Under the pieces are notes generated by a model. The model made no database searches, was not told the DNA's origin, and saw nothing but the letters and a program-made list of their open reading frames with translations. A DNA stretch of 64,000 nt from JBDTSW01 sp963782605 (GTDB lineage Bacteria > Actinomycetota > Thermoleophilia > Solirubrobacterales > 70-9): assembly GCA_963782605.1 (NCBI GenBank), contig CAWAKK010000006.1:132608-196607 (forward strand). Reading direction: 5' to 3'. How positions within the stretch are numbered: the first letter of the stretch is position 1; every line of letters begins with the position of its first letter. A program made the position numbers and the translations under genes. Positions 25,188 to 34,340 of this stretch are shown here, in pieces.

Positions 25188-25850
25188 CTATTCGCCGTCT
25201 GCGGGGGCGACCCGTACCAGTCTCGGGTCGGCCTCGTCGATGCTCACCCGTCCCTCCGCGATCAGCGCGATCGCCTGCGGGAGCAGCGAATGCTCGGTCG
25301 CGTGGATGGTCCTCTCGAGCGCCTCCCGGTCGCCGTCGGCAGGCACCGGAACCGGCCGCTGCAGGATGATCGGCCCCGAGTCCACCCCCTCGTCGACGAA
25401 GTGGACCGTGACTCCGGTGATGCGAGCCCCGTGCCGGAGCGCCTGGCCGATTGCATCGAGCCCCGCGAAGGACGGCAGAAGCGCGGGGTGCACATTGATC
25501 ATGCGATTGCGAAAGCGCCCGACGACCTCGCTCGAGAGCAGCTCCATGTAGCCCGCCAGGACCACGAGGTCAACCCCGAGGCCCTCGAGCCAATCGCCGA
25601 TCGCTGCGTCTCGCTCGTCGCGGTCGCCGAAGTCCTCGCCGGCGAAGGTCGCGGTCTCGATCCCTGCGTCCCGCGCCCGCTGGAGCGCGTACGCGGCGGG
25701 CTTGTTCGACCCGACCCCCACCACTGCCACCCCATCGTCATCGGCGAACCGATCGATGATCGCCTGCAGGTTCGTGCCAGCGCCCGAGGCGAGCACGGCG
25801 ATGCGGAAGACCTTGCCCTCGGAGTCGCTTCGCTTTATTGTCCCGTCCAT
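25188..25850 (-). CDS. purN: Phosphoribosylglycinamide formyltransferase
   Basis: 220 residues. Uses 10-formyltetrahydrofolate to formylate GAR. Catalytic Asn, His and Asp lie in INVHPALLPSFAG and VDEGVDSGPII; the N-terminal phosphate loop is IAVLASGAGTNLQAI. The only plausible start, ATG at 25850, overlaps the start codon of the divergent CSLREA gene in the tetranucleotide CATG, so promoters of the two genes must lie inside each other's coding region or upstream genes. Confidence 0.95.
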   Translation of the reverse strand: MDGTIKRSDSEGKVFRIAVLASGAGTNLQAIIDRFADDDGVAVVGVGSNKPAAYALQRARDAGIETATFAGEDFGDRDERDAAIGDWLEGLGVDLVVLAGYMELLSSEVVGRFRNRMINVHPALLPSFAGLDAIGQALRHGARITGVTVHFVDEGVDSGPIILQRPVPVPADGDREALERTIHATEHSLLPQAIALIAEGRVSIDEADPRLVRVAPADGE

Positions 25851-27171
25851 GCGCGGGGGCATCGTATGGCTGGGGACCGCCGTCGCAATGGTTGCTCTGC
25901 TGGCCAGCGCGGAGGCTGCCAGCGCTGCGAAGGTCAGGGTCACGACCGAGCTTGACGAGTTCGGCGGTCCGACCCCGCTCTGCTCGCTCCGGGAGGCGGT
26001 GCAGACGACGAACTCGAACGCGGACTTCGGCGGCTGCGTTCGCAAGGGTCAGGGCAACGCCGACACGATCCGCCTCACGGGCGGTACCACCTACACCCGG
26101 AGCCTCGGCGGGTCGGCTGAGGACGCCAACACCGCGGGCGATCTCGACGTCTTCGGCCGCACGACGATCGATGTGACAGGCGAGGGCAGGGCGACCATCA
26201 ACGCCGACCTCATCGACCGGGCGATCAAGGTGCACGACGGTCACCTCTCGGCCTCGAGGCTCGTGATCACCCGCGGCTCCCCGACGCCGAACCCCCCGGA
26301 CTTCGACACGGGCGGCGGCGGTATCTCGGTGGATTTCGATGCGTCGCTCGACCTCCGCTCGAGCCGGCTCGAGAGCAACGTCACGCCCGGCACGAGCAAT
26401 TGCGCCTGTGGCGGCGGGATCGTCGCCGGCGGAGAGGTGACCCTGCGCAAGGTGAGCATCGAGGGTAACGGTGCCGAGAACATTGGCGGCGGGCTCGCGA
26501 AGACGGGCAGCACCGACGTCCGCATCGCAAACAGCCGCATCATCGACAACGACGCTTCCGGCACCGGGGGTGGCGGCCTTTATCTCGGTGGCACGGGTGG
26601 CAGGGTGACGATCGACCGCTCGACGATCGCCGAGAACAACGCCCTCGACTTCACGTTCGGCAACGGCGCCGGCGTCCGCGTGTCGGGCCCCAGGGTGGTG
26701 ATGACCAATTCCACGGTCAGCGGCAACGAGGCGCAGGTCAGCGGGGGCGGCATCTTTGGCGGAAACCTGAAGCTGAACGGCGTCACCATTCACGACAACG
26801 TCGCGAACGTCGACGCCAACAGCAGTGGCTCCGGCGGCGGCCTCTCGGTCCAGGGCACGAAGGCGCGCAACTCGATCATCGCCGGTAACTTCGATTTCAG
26901 CCCGAGCGACCCGGAGAACGAGTGCGACGGCCAGCTCACAGGCAAGCCAAACCTGCTGGGCCTGAACTTCGGCTGCAGCGTCGATCCAGCGAGCGTTGTC
27001 ACTGCCGATCCGAAGCTGATGCCGCTCGCCGACAACGGCGGTTTCACCGAAACGCACGCGCTGCGTAAGTCGAGCCCGGCGATAGGGCTGGCGTCGGGAA
27101 GCGTCCCGAACAAGGACCAGCGAGGCGTAAACCGCGACTCCCACCCCGACGTCGGAGCCTACGAGCGCTGA
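25849..27171 (+). CDS. Secreted CSLREA/right-handed beta-helix protein
   Basis: 440 residues with a cleavable signal peptide (about 1-27, ending ASAA). A CSLREA motif (PLCSLREAVQTTNSNADFGG) opens the mature protein. The middle consists of Gly/Asn/Ser-rich repeating strands with many 'I.gN.a...GGGi' units, a parallel beta-helix. The C-terminus (PLADNGGFTETHALRKSSPA...DVGAYER) is the choice-of-anchor Q tail. Such folds occur in polysaccharide lyases and in surface adhesins; no catalytic residues can be assigned. Its start overlaps that of purN. Confidence 0.82.
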   Translation: MRGGIVWLGTAVAMVALLASAEAASAAKVRVTTELDEFGGPTPLCSLREAVQTTNSNADFGGCVRKGQGNADTIRLTGGTTYTRSLGGSAEDANTAGDLDVFGRTTIDVTGEGRATINADLIDRAIKVHDGHLSASRLVITRGSPTPNPPDFDTGGGGISVDFDASLDLRSSRLESNVTPGTSNCACGGGIVAGGEVTLRKVSIEGNGAENIGGGLAKTGSTDVRIANSRIIDNDASGTGGGGLYLGGTGGRVTIDRSTIAENNALDFTFGNGAGVRVSGPRVVMTNSTVSGNEAQVSGGGIFGGNLKLNGVTIHDNVANVDANSSGSGGGLSVQGTKARNSIIAGNFDFSPSDPENECDGQLTGKPNLLGLNFGCSVDPASVVTADPKLMPLADNGGFTETHALRKSSPAIGLASGSVPNKDQRGVNRDSHPDVGAYER

Positions 27172-27180
27172 GCCCGTCGG

Positions 27181-28725
27181 TCAGGCCGCCCGCCGCTCCA
27201 CGCGCAGCTTCGGGAACCGCCCACCGGTGGAGGCGAGTCGACCGGTGTCGATGAGGCCGTCGACCTCGGCCAGCAGTTCGTCCGCGCGCCATGCGTGCAG
27301 CGATCCGTAGCCCGGCAGCTCGTCATAGCGGTACTTGACGATCACCTTCGAGCGACCACCGCGCAGGATCTCGACGACGCGGGTGCGCCCGACGGACGGT
27401 GAGGCCTCCTCGACGACGGTGAGGATCGCGTCGGCTGGGTCCGCGCTTCCGGCGCTCGCCGCGGAGCGTGACCCGACCGCCGGGCGGCGCGACGTCCGGG
27501 TGGGAACCGTGCCGTCGAGCGGGCCATCGCAGACGTCGCAGCAGCGCCCCTCCGCGACCGGCAGCGCCCGATCGCCGAAGTGGCGCAGGATCGCGGCCCG
27601 TCGGCAGGCGTCCCCGTCGACATAGCCCCAGACCTCGCGGTATTGCCGCCAGCGGTGATTCTTGGCCTCGGGATCGTCGATCTGGTTGATGAAGAACACG
27701 TGCAGGCCCTTGTCGCGATTCTCGGCGAGCAGCACGCAGCGCGAGGGCAGGCCATCCCGCCCGCCGCGGCCGGCCTCCTGGTAGTAGGCCTCGAGCGACG
27801 ACGGCACGGTCTCGTGAATCACCGTGCGCACGTCGGCCTTATCGACGCCCATCCCGAAGGCGTTGGTCGCGACCACGACGGGGGTCTCCCCGGCCATGAA
27901 CGACCGCTGCGCCTCTGCCCGCGGCTCGCGCTCCATGCCGGCGTGGTAGGCGGGGACCTCGATCCCAAGGGCGCGGCCGATGCGCCCGGCGGTCTCCTCG
28001 GTCTTCTTGCGGGTCCCGGCATACACGATCGCCGGCAGCGCGCCGGGCTCTCGCAGGAGGGCCATCGTCGCCTCCTGCTTCGAGCGGGCGGAGGCCACAG
28101 GAACCACGTCGTAGGAGAGGTTCGGACGGTCGAACCCCGTGGTGATTCGCACCGGATCGCGCAGCCCCAGCCGGCGGATGACGTCCGTGGCAACGCGCGG
28201 CGTCGCCGTCGCCGTAGCCGCGAAGATCGAGCGCGCGCCCAGCTCACGAGCCACAGCGCCGAGGCGAAAGTAGTCCGGTCGAAAGTCGTGTCCCCACTGG
28301 GAGACGCAGTGCGCCTCGTCGACCACGAACAGCCCGATCTGCGCCTCACGCAGGCCCTCCACGAATCCCGGAGCCGCGAAGCGCTCCGGTGCGACGTAGA
28401 GCATCGCCGCCTCCCCGGCAACCGCGCGGCCAAGCGCGTCGTGGTTCTGCGCGGGTGTGCGCTGAGCGTTGATCAGCTCGGCCCGTCCGCCGAGGCTCCC
28501 AACCTGGTCCACCATGAGCGAGACAAGGGGGGAGACGATCACCGCGAGGCGACGGTCGCAGAGGGCCGGCAGCTGGTAGCAGGCCGATTTGCCCGCTCCC
28601 GTGGGCATCACCAAGAGCACGTCGCGACCCGCGATCGCCGCCTCGACCGCCTCGCGCTGACCCGGGCGGAACTCGGGGTGGCCCAGATGGCGGCGGAGCG
28701 CTGCTTGAGTGTCGATGGCCTGCAC
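27181..28725 (-). CDS. recQ: RecQ-family ATP-dependent DNA helicase
   Basis: 514 residues, GTG start. Motif I MPTGAGKSACYQLPAL, motif II DEAHCVSQWGHDFRPDY (with the RecQ aromatic-rich loop), motif III ATATAT, and motif VI QEAGRGGRDG. A zinc-binding cluster follows (CRRAAILRHFGD...CCDVC). The C-terminus is a short winged-helix-like region without an HRDC domain. It unwinds DNA 3' to 5' in recombinational repair. Convergent with the CSLREA gene. Confidence 0.93.
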   Translation of the reverse strand: MQAIDTQAALRRHLGHPEFRPGQREAVEAAIAGRDVLLVMPTGAGKSACYQLPALCDRRLAVIVSPLVSLMVDQVGSLGGRAELINAQRTPAQNHDALGRAVAGEAAMLYVAPERFAAPGFVEGLREAQIGLFVVDEAHCVSQWGHDFRPDYFRLGAVARELGARSIFAATATATPRVATDVIRRLGLRDPVRITTGFDRPNLSYDVVPVASARSKQEATMALLREPGALPAIVYAGTRKKTEETAGRIGRALGIEVPAYHAGMEREPRAEAQRSFMAGETPVVVATNAFGMGVDKADVRTVIHETVPSSLEAYYQEAGRGGRDGLPSRCVLLAENRDKGLHVFFINQIDDPEAKNHRWRQYREVWGYVDGDACRRAAILRHFGDRALPVAEGRCCDVCDGPLDGTVPTRTSRRPAVGSRSAASAGSADPADAILTVVEEASPSVGRTRVVEILRGGRSKVIVKYRYDELPGYGSLHAWRADELLAEVDGLIDTGRLASTGGRFPKLRVERRAA

Positions 28726-28818
28726 CCACCGATAATGGCCGACGGACCGGCGATTCTCCCCGCGCGCCGGACGAGGCCTTAGGAAACGGCTGGACTTTGG
28801 GAGACCGGGGCGTGCCGT

Positions 28819-30363
28819 CTAGCCGCCAACGCAAAACGGCCGCGTGCCCACGGGATCATCACGCCCGAGGACGCCGGCGCAGTCGCGGAGGTCGGCAAGA
28901 CGCTGTTCGAGATCGAGCTGTCGAGCTTCGAGATTCGAGCCCGGATTGGCCGGAAACAGGTTCTCGACCTGAAACGGGTCGTCCGCGAGCTCGTAGTGCT
29001 CGACGGCATCGGTGGGCTCGCAGGGCTCGCGCCGCTTGGCGCGCTCGGCCTGCTCGTGCTCCACGTAGGTGCTGGCCGGTGTACGTAAGCCCCGGTATGA
29101 GCACGGCATCCCGCGGCCAAGTGGAGCCGGATCGGCGAGCTCGAGGAGCAAGTCGCGTTGGGGCAGCGTTTCTCCTCGCAGCGACCGCATGAGCGAGATG
29201 CCGTCCATGGTCCGGCAATGCCCACTCGAGCGGCAAGAATTGGCGCCCGCCAGCCTGAGGATCGTCGGTGCCAGGTCGATGTTGGCCGCGAGCCCGCTCA
29301 CCTTCCTCGGCGCCTGCCCGCGCATTCGTTGAGGCAGCCTCACGACCAGCGGCACGTGCGTCGCCTCCTCGTACGGGAAATGCTTGCCCTCGCGGATGCG
29401 GTGCTGGCCGAAGTAGACGCCGTTGTCGGAGGCGAAGACGATGACGGTGTTGGTGAGCTCCTCCTCGCCGGCCAGCGCCTCGACAAGTTTCCCGACGCCA
29501 CGATCGACACTGCGCAGGGAGGCCAGCATGCAGCCCCACGAGCGGTCGATCTCGCGCACTTGTGGTCCGGCGAGCGAGTCACGGCCCGCGACGAAGTCCG
29601 GCTTGTCGTCCGTGTCTTGCTCGTTGAACGACGGACCTCGCGGTGCGTTGGCGTTGCGGAAGCGCAAGACATCGCGGGGCTCGGGGACCGGCGCTCGTGC
29701 GCAGCGGCCGGTTGGGTCTTCCGGGCCTCGGTGAGGAGCCGGGAAGTCGGCTTGAAGGTAGAAGGGGCGCCGCCCGCTCAGGTGCCGGACCTCGCTCGCG
29801 GCCAGCCGGCTCGTGACCCGGCCAAGGTGATCTTGCGGCCTGCTGCCGAAGTGTTCGGCGCCACGATCGAAATGCACGCGGTAGCCGTAGTATTCGCCGG
29901 TCCCGGTGGAGGCCCAGCGATCCCAGCCGGGAGCCGGGCCATCGGCAAACGGGTATCCGTTCATGAACTTGCCGACGTGGCTCGTGCGATACCCCCGGCG
30001 CCGGAGCCAGGCAGGCAGCACGTTCTTGCGCTCGCGCAGCAGCGTGTAGTCGTTGCTCAGAACGCCGTTGTTATGCCCGTATTGCCCGGTAAAAAGCGAG
30101 GCGCGCGACGGGCAGCAGAGCGGGGTGGTGGCGATGTAGCTCTCGAAGGTCGTTCCGCGCCGCACGAGGAGACGATGCGTCTTCGGCATGACCCGTCGGG
30201 TGACCGTGCCTGCGGGCTGATCGTCGGTCTGGATCACGACCACGTTGGGTCGTGCAGCCAAAGCGGTGCCCGGGGCCGCGAACGCGGCGGCTGCGAGGCA
30301 AGCCGGGAGCGCAAGCGCCGCTGCCAGAGCCCTGTGGGCCTGAGCGCTCGCCAGACGTCTCAA
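28819..30363 (-). CDS. Secreted type I sulfatase (sulfatase 1)
   Basis: 514 residues, TTG start overlapping the purF stop (TTGA). A signal peptide covers about 1-36. The alkaline-phosphatase-fold sulfatase core starts PNVVVIQTDDQPAGT (metal Asp pair). The C-x-P-S-R motif appears as CCPSRAS, whose first Cys becomes formylglycine. FASDNGVYFGQHRI supplies the further metal-binding Asp-Asn. It resembles N-acetylglucosamine-6-sulfatase-like proteins, so a glycan sulfate ester is the likely substrate (inference). The C-terminal DLRDCAG...C segment is shared with the two other sulfatases here. Confidence 0.92.
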   Translation of the reverse strand: MRRLASAQAHRALAAALALPACLAAAAFAAPGTALAARPNVVVIQTDDQPAGTVTRRVMPKTHRLLVRRGTTFESYIATTPLCCPSRASLFTGQYGHNNGVLSNDYTLLRERKNVLPAWLRRRGYRTSHVGKFMNGYPFADGPAPGWDRWASTGTGEYYGYRVHFDRGAEHFGSRPQDHLGRVTSRLAASEVRHLSGRRPFYLQADFPAPHRGPEDPTGRCARAPVPEPRDVLRFRNANAPRGPSFNEQDTDDKPDFVAGRDSLAGPQVREIDRSWGCMLASLRSVDRGVGKLVEALAGEEELTNTVIVFASDNGVYFGQHRIREGKHFPYEEATHVPLVVRLPQRMRGQAPRKVSGLAANIDLAPTILRLAGANSCRSSGHCRTMDGISLMRSLRGETLPQRDLLLELADPAPLGRGMPCSYRGLRTPASTYVEHEQAERAKRREPCEPTDAVEHYELADDPFQVENLFPANPGSNLEARQLDLEQRLADLRDCAGVLGRDDPVGTRPFCVGG

Positions 30364-31829
30364 GTGGCCGCCGGGACCACCGGCAGCTCCTCGAGGGCGT
30401 ACTTGCCGTTGCCCTCGCCCCCGTCGCCCAGCGGATAGGTGCCCGTAAAACAGGCGTCACAGTGATGCTCGCGTGGTGTGCCGATGGCCTCGTAGACGCC
30501 TTCGAGCGAGAGATAGGCGAGCGAGTCCGCCCCCACCTCGACCGCGATCTCGGCCTCGGTGCGGCCGTGGGCCACCATTTCCTCGCGCGTCGACAGATCG
30601 ATTCCGTAGTGACACGGGTGGCGGATCGGCGGCGCCGTGATTCGCAGGTGGACCTCCTTGGCCCCGGCGTCACGCAGCATGCGAACGATCCGGCGCGTGG
30701 TGTTGCCGCGCACGATCGAGTCGTCGACGACCACCAGGCGCTTGCCGGCGATGATCTCCGGCAACGGGTTGAACTTCATCCGGAGCGCGTGCTTTCTCAG
30801 CTCCTGACCAGGCTGGATGAAGGTGCGATGGACGTACCGGTTCTTGATCAGCCCGTCGTCCTTGGGGAGCCCGGATTCGCGGGCGAACCCGTTCGCAGCC
30901 GGATTCGAAGAGTCGGGCACAGCGATCACAAGATCCGCATCGACCGGTGCCTCCCGGGCCAGGACCTCCCCCATCCTGCCGCGAACCTCCTGCAGCACCC
31001 TCCCCTCGAGCCGGCTGTCGGGCCGGGAGAAGTAGATGTGCTCGAAGACGCAGTGGGCCGGCCGCGCGGGGGGCACGACCTGGCGAGTCTCGATTCCGCG
31101 CTCGGTAAGCGCGATCAGCTCACCGGGCTGGACCTCGCGCAAGAGCTCGGCACCGATGATGTCGAACGCGCAGCTCTCAGACGCCACGCAGTAACGGTCG
31201 TCGAGCTTGCCCAGGGATAGTGGGCGCACGCCGTGTGGGTCGCGAAAGGCGACGACGGCCCGCTTCGTCATAACGACGGTGGAATAGGCGCCCTCCAGCC
31301 GTGGCATCACGGCGGTGACGGCGTTCTCGATCGGGCGCTCCGGCGCGACGGAGAGCAGCGCCGCCATGATCTCCGAGTCGGACGTGCCGCGAAAGCGAAG
31401 GCCCCGCTCGAACAGCTCCGTGTAGAGCTCGACCGCGTTCGTCAAGTTGCCGTTGTGGGCGAGGGCGACCTCCCTGCCGTCGTCCCGCCAGACCGGCTGG
31501 GTGTTCTCCCACGACCCGCCGCCGGTGGTGGAGTAGCGAACGTGGCCGATCGCCATGTCTCCATCGAGGGCCAGCAGCTTCTGCTCGTCGAAAACCTGGG
31601 AGACGAGGCCGGTCTCGCGAAGGGTGGTGATGTGACCGCCCTCGCAGGTGGCGATCCCCGCCGACTCCTGACCGCGATGCTGGAGCGCGTAGAGGGCGAA
31701 GTAGGCGAGCCGCGCCACATCGCGCCCAGGTGCGTGGATGCCGAAGACACCGCACTCGTCGCGAGGGCCGTCACGATCGGCGACGCCGATCTCCTCAGTG
31801 GCCGAATCGAGCCGCTGATTTGAGGTCAT
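30360..31829 (-). CDS. purF: Amidophosphoribosyltransferase
   Basis: 489 residues. First committed step of purine synthesis. A 25-residue propeptide precedes the N-terminal nucleophile Cys (ECGVFGIH), as in Bacillus-type PurF. The PRPP motif VVVDDSIVRGNTTR and Fe-S cysteines (HPCHYGID, HHCDACFTG) are present. GAGAAG precedes the ATG at 31829. Its stop overlaps the start of sulfatase 1, so a purine gene and a secreted sulfatase are translationally coupled. Confidence 0.96.
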   Translation of the reverse strand: MTSNQRLDSATEEIGVADRDGPRDECGVFGIHAPGRDVARLAYFALYALQHRGQESAGIATCEGGHITTLRETGLVSQVFDEQKLLALDGDMAIGHVRYSTTGGGSWENTQPVWRDDGREVALAHNGNLTNAVELYTELFERGLRFRGTSDSEIMAALLSVAPERPIENAVTAVMPRLEGAYSTVVMTKRAVVAFRDPHGVRPLSLGKLDDRYCVASESCAFDIIGAELLREVQPGELIALTERGIETRQVVPPARPAHCVFEHIYFSRPDSRLEGRVLQEVRGRMGEVLAREAPVDADLVIAVPDSSNPAANGFARESGLPKDDGLIKNRYVHRTFIQPGQELRKHALRMKFNPLPEIIAGKRLVVVDDSIVRGNTTRRIVRMLRDAGAKEVHLRITAPPIRHPCHYGIDLSTREEMVAHGRTEAEIAVEVGADSLAYLSLEGVYEAIGTPREHHCDACFTGTYPLGDGGEGNGKYALEELPVVPAAT

Positions 31830-31917
31830 CCGGGCTTCTCGGTGAGAAGTCGAAGGGAAACAGGCGGGACCCCGCCTGCACTCGCAGGCTAGCAGCGGTG
31901 GCGGATTCGCTCGCCGC

Positions 31918-33459
31918 CTACTCGCAGAACCCGCTGGCTCCCGGCGTGGCGGGATCGCGGCCTTCAATCCCCGCGCAGTTGCGCAGGTCATGGAGGCGGT
32001 CTCGAAGGGCGGGAGGCGTGCCCCCGGCGCCCAGGTTGCGGAGCTGAAACGGGTCGTCGGCCAGGTCGTAGCGCTCGGTCGCCGGAACGTGGCGACAGCC
32101 CTGGGTGCGGGTTGCCGTCCGGGGCGTTGAGTGGTGCTCGACGTAGAGCTGGTCGCTCGCGCGGATCGCGCGATAGCGGCAGTTGTGCATCTCGACCAAC
32201 AGGCCGCGGTCATCGGGCCAGGCGCCGCCCCGCCGCTCCAGCAGCGGCACCAGCGAGCGCCCGTCCATGGTCCGGCAATCCCCCTGCCTCAGGCAGGGGT
32301 CGCCGCCGGCGAGCTCGAGAAAGGTAGGGGCGAGGTCGATTTGCGCCACGGGAGCCGAGATCCGGCCGGGCGGCGACCCTGCGACCAGAGCATTGGGGAC
32401 GTGAGCCACGAGCGGAACCTCGACCGCCTCGCTGTAGGGGAGCCGCTTGCCACCGGCGAGGCGATGTTCGCCTTGGAAGAGGCCGTTGTCGGTCGTGAAA
32501 ACGATGATCGTGTTGTCGAGCTCGCGCTCACGCTTCAGCGTCCCGTAGATCCGCTGCACCCCCCTGTCGACCTCGCGCAGCGAGGCGAGGCGACAGCGGT
32601 GGTTTGCCTCGATCGCCTTCACCTGGTCGCGATCGAGTTTGTCGAGGCGGCGCATGAACGCGGGCTTGTCATCGATCGCGGACTCGTTGAAGGAAGGGGG
32701 ACGGGGTAGGTCGGCGTTCCGAAACAGGTCCTCGTCGCCTGGCGCCGGCACCGCCTTGCCCGCGCAGGAGTGCTTCGATGAGCGCCCGTTCTCGTCGTGA
32801 GGCGCGTGCGGGGTGAGCCAGAGGAAGAACGGCTTCGACTTCCGCGACCATCTGCGCGTGAGCTGGGTCGCCTCGCGGTTGAGATAGGAGGTCTGGTAGG
32901 CGCTGTCCGAATCTCCAAGTTGGACCCGGCGCCCATTGACGGAGACGTCGTAGTCGTAATAGCTGAGCGGGCTCAGCAGCATCCGCCACTCGTCCCAGCC
33001 GCGCTCGGGGCGCGTATCCGGCCCTCCCCGGTCGTAGTGGTTCAGGTACTTGCCGACCATTGCCGTGCGGTAGCCCTCCCGGCCCAGCCACGCCGCGAGC
33101 ATGTTGGCGGGGTCCTCGAAGGTGACGTAGGAGTTCCAGGCGCCGTGGTTGTGGGTGTAGGAACCGGTCAGAAAGCCGGCTCGCGAAGGACAGCAGAGAG
33201 GTGAGGTCGTGATCGCGTTCTCGAACACCGTCCCCTTGGAGGCGATCTTGCGCCGTGTGAAGGGCATCACCCGGCGGTTGAACGACGACAGTGGCTGGTC
33301 GTCAGTCTCGATCACGACGAAGTTCGGACGGCCGGTTCCACCCCGCTCGGCGGGATCCTGGGCCGGCGCCGACCCTGCTGCTCCGAGCCCGGCGATCCCC
33401 GCGAACAGAGCAACCGCGCTCGCAAAACCGCCCGCGCGAAACACGCGGGAACGGCCCAC
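31918..33459 (-). CDS. Secreted type I sulfatase (sulfatase 2)
   Basis: About 513 residues from GTG 33459; GTG 33444 is a possible alternative. N-terminal signal sequence (FASAVALFAGIAGLGAAGSAPA). Sulfatase core: PNFVVIETDDQPLSS, CCPSRAG (formylglycine Cys), VFTTDNGLFQGEHRL. The C-terminal tail again has DLRNCAG and a final Cys. Closest visible relatives are the other two sulfatases in the window. Substrate unknown, probably a sulfated carbohydrate. It lies 88 bases upstream of purF on the same strand. Confidence 0.9.
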   Translation of the reverse strand: MGRSRVFRAGGFASAVALFAGIAGLGAAGSAPAQDPAERGGTGRPNFVVIETDDQPLSSFNRRVMPFTRRKIASKGTVFENAITTSPLCCPSRAGFLTGSYTHNHGAWNSYVTFEDPANMLAAWLGREGYRTAMVGKYLNHYDRGGPDTRPERGWDEWRMLLSPLSYYDYDVSVNGRRVQLGDSDSAYQTSYLNREATQLTRRWSRKSKPFFLWLTPHAPHDENGRSSKHSCAGKAVPAPGDEDLFRNADLPRPPSFNESAIDDKPAFMRRLDKLDRDQVKAIEANHRCRLASLREVDRGVQRIYGTLKRERELDNTIIVFTTDNGLFQGEHRLAGGKRLPYSEAVEVPLVAHVPNALVAGSPPGRISAPVAQIDLAPTFLELAGGDPCLRQGDCRTMDGRSLVPLLERRGGAWPDDRGLLVEMHNCRYRAIRASDQLYVEHHSTPRTATRTQGCRHVPATERYDLADDPFQLRNLGAGGTPPALRDRLHDLRNCAGIEGRDPATPGASGFCE

Positions 33460-33491
33460 TGTCTGCGAAGGCCCTGCCGCCAAGCAGCTAA

Positions 33492-34241
33492 CTATGCCGA
33501 TTCGGCATCCGGAGCGCGCAGAGCCGCGACCGCGATCCGCACGGTGAACGGCGTGCACCAGAGGATCACGGAGTCGTACTTCGAGAGGTCGGCCTCCGCC
33601 GGGATGTCGTACTGCTGGTCGCCGACGTTGCCCTTCAGTCCTCCAAGCTCGACGCGATCGGAGATGTCCTTCGTGTCAGGGGTGAGGTAGACATCGACGT
33701 CCACCCCAGGGTCGACGTCGAACTTGGTGAACGTGAGCGTCCGCACGCCCCCTGGCACCTGCACGATCTCCGCGGTGCCCGTGCCCGCGTGTCCATCCTC
33801 ACCGGTGAACATGCCCGTGGCGAGGGAGACGGGGCCCTCGGGCTCCTCATCCTTCTCCTTGGCGACCTGGGCACCACCGCCGGCGGGCCCGCCCTCACCG
33901 GCCCCCTCGAGGGCATCTGCCCGCTCGGATGAGCTCGCCTGCGAGGTCGCGACGACCACGTCTTCGTTGACCTCTTGATCACGAAAGCCGGTCCAGTAGC
34001 CGACAGCGATGGTCGCGACCGCGATGGCCCCGAGGGTGGCGAAAACCGGCGCTCGCAGCTCCGAGCGCGAGCGCAGGAGGAACACGGCCCCGATCGTCAC
34101 GACCACAAACCAGGCGATCACCAATACGATCGCCGCCCCGCGCGTCTCGGCCACCCATCGCTGCAGCACGAGCGAGCCAACCCCGAGCGTGGCGGCGGTG
34201 ATTGCGGCGGCGAGCAGGGCGTTCTTGGTCTGCGGCTTCAT
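33492..34241 (-). CDS. Membrane-anchored DM13-domain protein
   Basis: About 249 residues from ATG 34241 (GAAGG upstream; ATG 34271 is an alternative). Three hydrophobic helices occupy about the first 100 residues. After an Ala/Gly/Glu-rich linker comes a DM13 domain (GMFTGEDGHAGTGTAEIV, LTFTKFDVDPGVDVDVYL, LGGLKGNVGDQQYDIP, SVILWCTPFTVRIAVAAL) with its conserved Trp-Cys. DM13 is a small extracellular beta domain suggested to have redox or adhesion roles. It lies just upstream of sulfatase 2 and divergent from the first lyase. Confidence 0.82.
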   Translation of the reverse strand: MKPQTKNALLAAAITAATLGVGSLVLQRWVAETRGAAIVLVIAWFVVVTIGAVFLLRSRSELRAPVFATLGAIAVATIAVGYWTGFRDQEVNEDVVVATSQASSSERADALEGAGEGGPAGGGAQVAKEKDEEPEGPVSLATGMFTGEDGHAGTGTAEIVQVPGGVRTLTFTKFDVDPGVDVDVYLTPDTKDISDRVELGGLKGNVGDQQYDIPAEADLSKYDSVILWCTPFTVRIAVAALRAPDAESA

Positions 34242-34327
34242 GGTCGTTGGACCTTCGGCAAGCGAATCCATTACCGCCCCGGCGGCTAAAGACTTCCTAA
34301 GTGCGCCGGCGCCGGGAGCGCCCAACG

Positions 34328-34333
34328 TAGTAT
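34328..34333 (+). promoter_or_regulatory. Probable -10 box TAGTAT for a leaderless lyase mRNA
   Basis: TAGTAT lies seven bases before the ATG at 34341. In actinobacteria this spacing puts the transcription start on the A of the ATG. No ribosome site precedes the gene, which agrees with leaderless translation. No clear -35 box is visible. Confidence 0.5.
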
Positions 34334-34340
34334 CGACCGC

